DNA of 64,000 nucleotides from Anaerolineae bacterium (GTDB taxonomy: Bacteria > Chloroflexota > Anaerolineae > Aggregatilineales > Phototrophicaceae): assembly GCA_022820665.1 (NCBI GenBank), contig JAJEFB010000031.1:1-64000 (forward strand). The letters run 5' to 3'. Numbering within the stretch: the first letter of the stretch is position 1; every line of letters begins with the position of its first letter. The translations under genes were made by a program, and so were the position numbers. Below are positions 62,372 to 64,000 of the stretch, in pieces. The notes under the pieces are model-generated. The model was given only the letters and a program-made list of their open reading frames with translations, did not search any database and was not told the origin of the DNA.

Positions 62372-63319
62372 ATGTCTTTCTACGACAAACTAGATCCCGA
62401 AATCGCCCACGCCATCGACCACAACCCGGCCGAGCGCTATATCGCCATCGGCGACGATCCGCCCAAAGGGCGGGAGATGACAATCGCGAACAACCGTGAG
62501 GCGCGCGCCAATCTCCCGCCCACTGATGTGACAATCGGAGAAAGGACCATCCCCGGTCCCGATGGCGATATTCCGATTGTGATTTACCAGCCGCCCGGTC
62601 CCGCGCCGCGCGGGGGACTGCTCTGGATGCACGGCGGCGGCTATATCGTGGGCGAAGCCCGCGATGACGCCCGCTGCATTGAATTTGCCGAGTTCGTCGG
62701 CTGTACGGTTGTCTCGGTGGATTACCGGCTGGCGCCCGAATCGACCTACAAAGAAAGCATCGCCGACTGTTTCGCCGCTCTAAACTGGATAGCCGACAAT
62801 ACCGACGAACTGGGCATTGACGCGGGGCGTATCGCCATCGGCGGCGGCAGCGCTGGCGGCGGCTTGACCGCCGGCTTGGCGCTTTACAACCGCGACCATG
62901 CCGGTCCGGATCTGGCATACCAATTGATGATCTACCCCATGATCGACGACACCCATGATACGCCGTCGGGACATGAAGATACTTGTCCAACAACCTGGAA
63001 CCGGGATGTGTCCTTCAAAGCCTGGAAGATGTACCTGGGCGATGAATATGGCACAGATAATGTATCACCCTATGCCGCGGCTTCGCGCGCGACGGACCTG
63101 ACAGGCTTGCCGCCCGCGCTCGTCATAGTTGGCACGCAGGATTTGTTCCGCGATGAGAACATCGATTATGCGCAGCGACTCATGGCGGCCGGCGTGCCAA
63201 CCGACCTGCTCGTTTATGCTGGCATGTTTCACGGCGTAGAGATACATGTGCCGGACGCGACGCCTAGCAAACGAATGAGAATGGGATATCTTTCGGGCTT
63301 GAAGCGCGCCATCGGCTGA
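62372..63319 (+). CDS. Alpha/beta hydrolase, hormone-sensitive-lipase-like esterase (copy 2)
   Basis: 315 residues, the same length as copy 1 and collinear with it: MHGGGYIVGEARDD, IGGGSAGGGLTAGLALYNRD, VIVGTQDLFRDENIDYAQR and AGMFHGVEIH (His). AGGAG lies upstream of ATG 62372. The N-terminal 60 residues and the cap near 140-160 differ most, which suggests a different substrate range. A tandem duplication followed by divergence is the simplest explanation. Both probably form one operon. Confidence 0.9.
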   Translation: MSFYDKLDPEIAHAIDHNPAERYIAIGDDPPKGREMTIANNREARANLPPTDVTIGERTIPGPDGDIPIVIYQPPGPAPRGGLLWMHGGGYIVGEARDDARCIEFAEFVGCTVVSVDYRLAPESTYKESIADCFAALNWIADNTDELGIDAGRIAIGGGSAGGGLTAGLALYNRDHAGPDLAYQLMIYPMIDDTHDTPSGHEDTCPTTWNRDVSFKAWKMYLGDEYGTDNVSPYAAASRATDLTGLPPALVIVGTQDLFRDENIDYAQRLMAAGVPTDLLVYAGMFHGVEIHVPDATPSKRMRMGYLSGLKRAIG

Positions 63320-63422
63320 GTTCACTTACGAAGCGTGGCTTGCTAACAAGGAAAGGGCGTCGCCGTTTCGACGCGCCCGCGCTTGAGGATGCTTGTTCAA
63401 AACTGAGTCGCCGGTCGTCAAA

Positions 63423-63496
63423 TGACCCTGGAAGGACTCGAACCTTCAACCTAACGATTAAGAGTCGCTTGCTCTGCCAAATTGAGCTACAGGGCC
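63423..63496 (-). tRNA. tRNA-Lys (anticodon CTT)
   Basis: A 74-nt cloverleaf on the minus strand: acceptor ggccctg / cagggtc with one G-U, D arm gctc...gagc, anticodon stem aagcga / tcgtt around CTCTTAA (anticodon CTT), and T arm gaagg TTCGAGT ccttc. CCA is not encoded. The identity as Lys follows from the anticodon. Confidence 0.93.
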
Positions 63497-63514
63497 CCCT
63501 GCTGCAAGGAGCGC

Positions 63515-63544
63515 ATTATAGCGGTTTGCCGCCCGCCATCGCAA
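63515..63544 (-). promoter_or_regulatory. Promoter of the tRNA-Lys gene
   Basis: On the minus strand TTGCGA (63544-63539), 18-nt spacer, TATAAT (63520-63515), 18 nt before the first tRNA base at 63496. Confidence 0.65.
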
Positions 63545-63710
63545 GGGTTAAGTGGACTTTGACCGTCCAATCGCTGCAAAGGGATGGCGGCTGTATGATG
63601 CGAAATTGGGCTCAGTATTAAGCGCCGAGGGCAGCGAGAAAAGCAAAATACGCTGCGTCCTTAGCAGTACCATGAAAGTAATGGACATTTTAAGGACAAC
63701 TACGGAACAG

Positions 63711-63830
63711 GTTTCGGGCGACATGGTATGTCGCCCCTACGGGTTTCGACATAAATGAGGCAAGTAGGGGCGACCAATCTGGTCGCCCGCCGATGATTCG
63801 ACGGGTTTCGGCATGGTATGACGGGCGACA
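63711..63830. repeat. Palindromic repeats of the type E family, partial
   Basis: Contains gggcgacatggtatgtcgcc (63717-63736), gggcgaccaatctggtcgcc (63769-63788) and gacgggcgacatg near 63820, but not the AAGTAAGTAATG termini. From 63831 to the window end I see no supported gene. Confidence 0.65.
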
Positions 63831-64000
63831 TGTCTTTACGCTTTTCTTGGTACCGCTTTCGTGTCTTTGTGGTGAGAAAAGAACTGGAAGCGATCACCCT
63901 GGGAGCTCACCAAAATCGCTTTTCAGCAATCTCGAAAATTGCGAACATTTGTTCTTCATTTCTACTCAAAATGATGATACACTCTCCCTATGGATCAATT

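Noticed and set aside
63990..64000. Possible start codon at the window edge (ATGGATCAATT)
   Set aside because: Only three codons are visible, so no gene can be supported.

Overview
The window looks like a chromosome segment of an uncultured-type Chloroflexota (Anaerolineae-like) bacterium. This is an inference from gene style, not from a marker phylogeny. It rests on secreted proteins with PT-rich linkers, a TgpA-like transglutaminase, a phosphodiester glycosidase lipoprotein, many short-chain dehydrogenases and enolase-superfamily enzymes, and a type A-like RNase P RNA. Coding DNA is GC-rich. Two stretches (about 13.9-15.7 kb and 17.9-21.8 kb) are visibly more A/T-rich and look acquired. Intergenic DNA is crowded with palindromic, modular repeats.

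Layout. 0-0.2 kb: the 5' end of an IS3-type orfA with a long perfect hairpin at the element end. 0.4-10.2 kb: a beta-helix/LysM secreted protein, a CYTH phosphatase/cyclase-like protein, an unknown protein, an MDR oxidoreductase coupled to an acyl-CoA dehydrogenase, methylmalonyl-CoA epimerase and an SH3-domain secreted protein, separated by repeat clusters. 10.7-13.5 kb: a CsoR-like repressor and a CopA copper ATPase behind a promoter with an overlapping palindrome; a decayed copy of the copA 3' end follows. 13.9-15.7 kb: an overlapping two-gene module of unknown function. 16.2-17.8 kb: an amidase. 17.9-21.8 kb: a co-directional four-gene cassette (unknown protein, QueC-like PP-loop enzyme, XRE/ImmA-IrrE protease, PIN nuclease) that resembles a defence module but matches no complete system I know. 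21.9-23.0 kb: queG, convergent with the cassette.

23.5-25.2 kb: aspartokinase preceded by a sigma-70-like promoter, a Thr/Met-rich 30-codon leader peptide and overlapping antiterminator/terminator hairpins, which together form a classical transcription attenuator. 25.3-28.3 kb: alpha/beta hydrolase, phosphodiester glycosidase and aspartate aminotransferase. 28.6-33.8 kb: an oligopeptide-type ABC importer (binding protein, terminator, two permeases; no ATPase gene here), a monoheme cytochrome c lipoprotein and a methyltransferase. 33.8-39.3 kb: transglutaminase, rnpB, acetyltransferase, sulfatase and cold-shock protein.

41.6-60.8 kb is a catabolic region: SDRs, 2-oxo-acid dehydrogenase E1 alpha/beta, an RraA-like aldolase, a 2-hydroxyacid dehydrogenase, three mandelate-racemase/MLE-type dehydratases (one close to cis-3-hydroxy-L-proline dehydratase), an enolase paralogue with altered catalytic residues, a GntR/FCD regulator facing a dehydratase gene across a palindrome-bearing divergent promoter, a CLC channel with CBS and RCK-C domains, and a sugar-type ABC importer. 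The genes suggest uptake and breakdown of sugar acids, hydroxyproline and sulfated organics. 61.4-63.5 kb: two tandem paralogous esterases and a tRNA-Lys gene. The rest is repeats.
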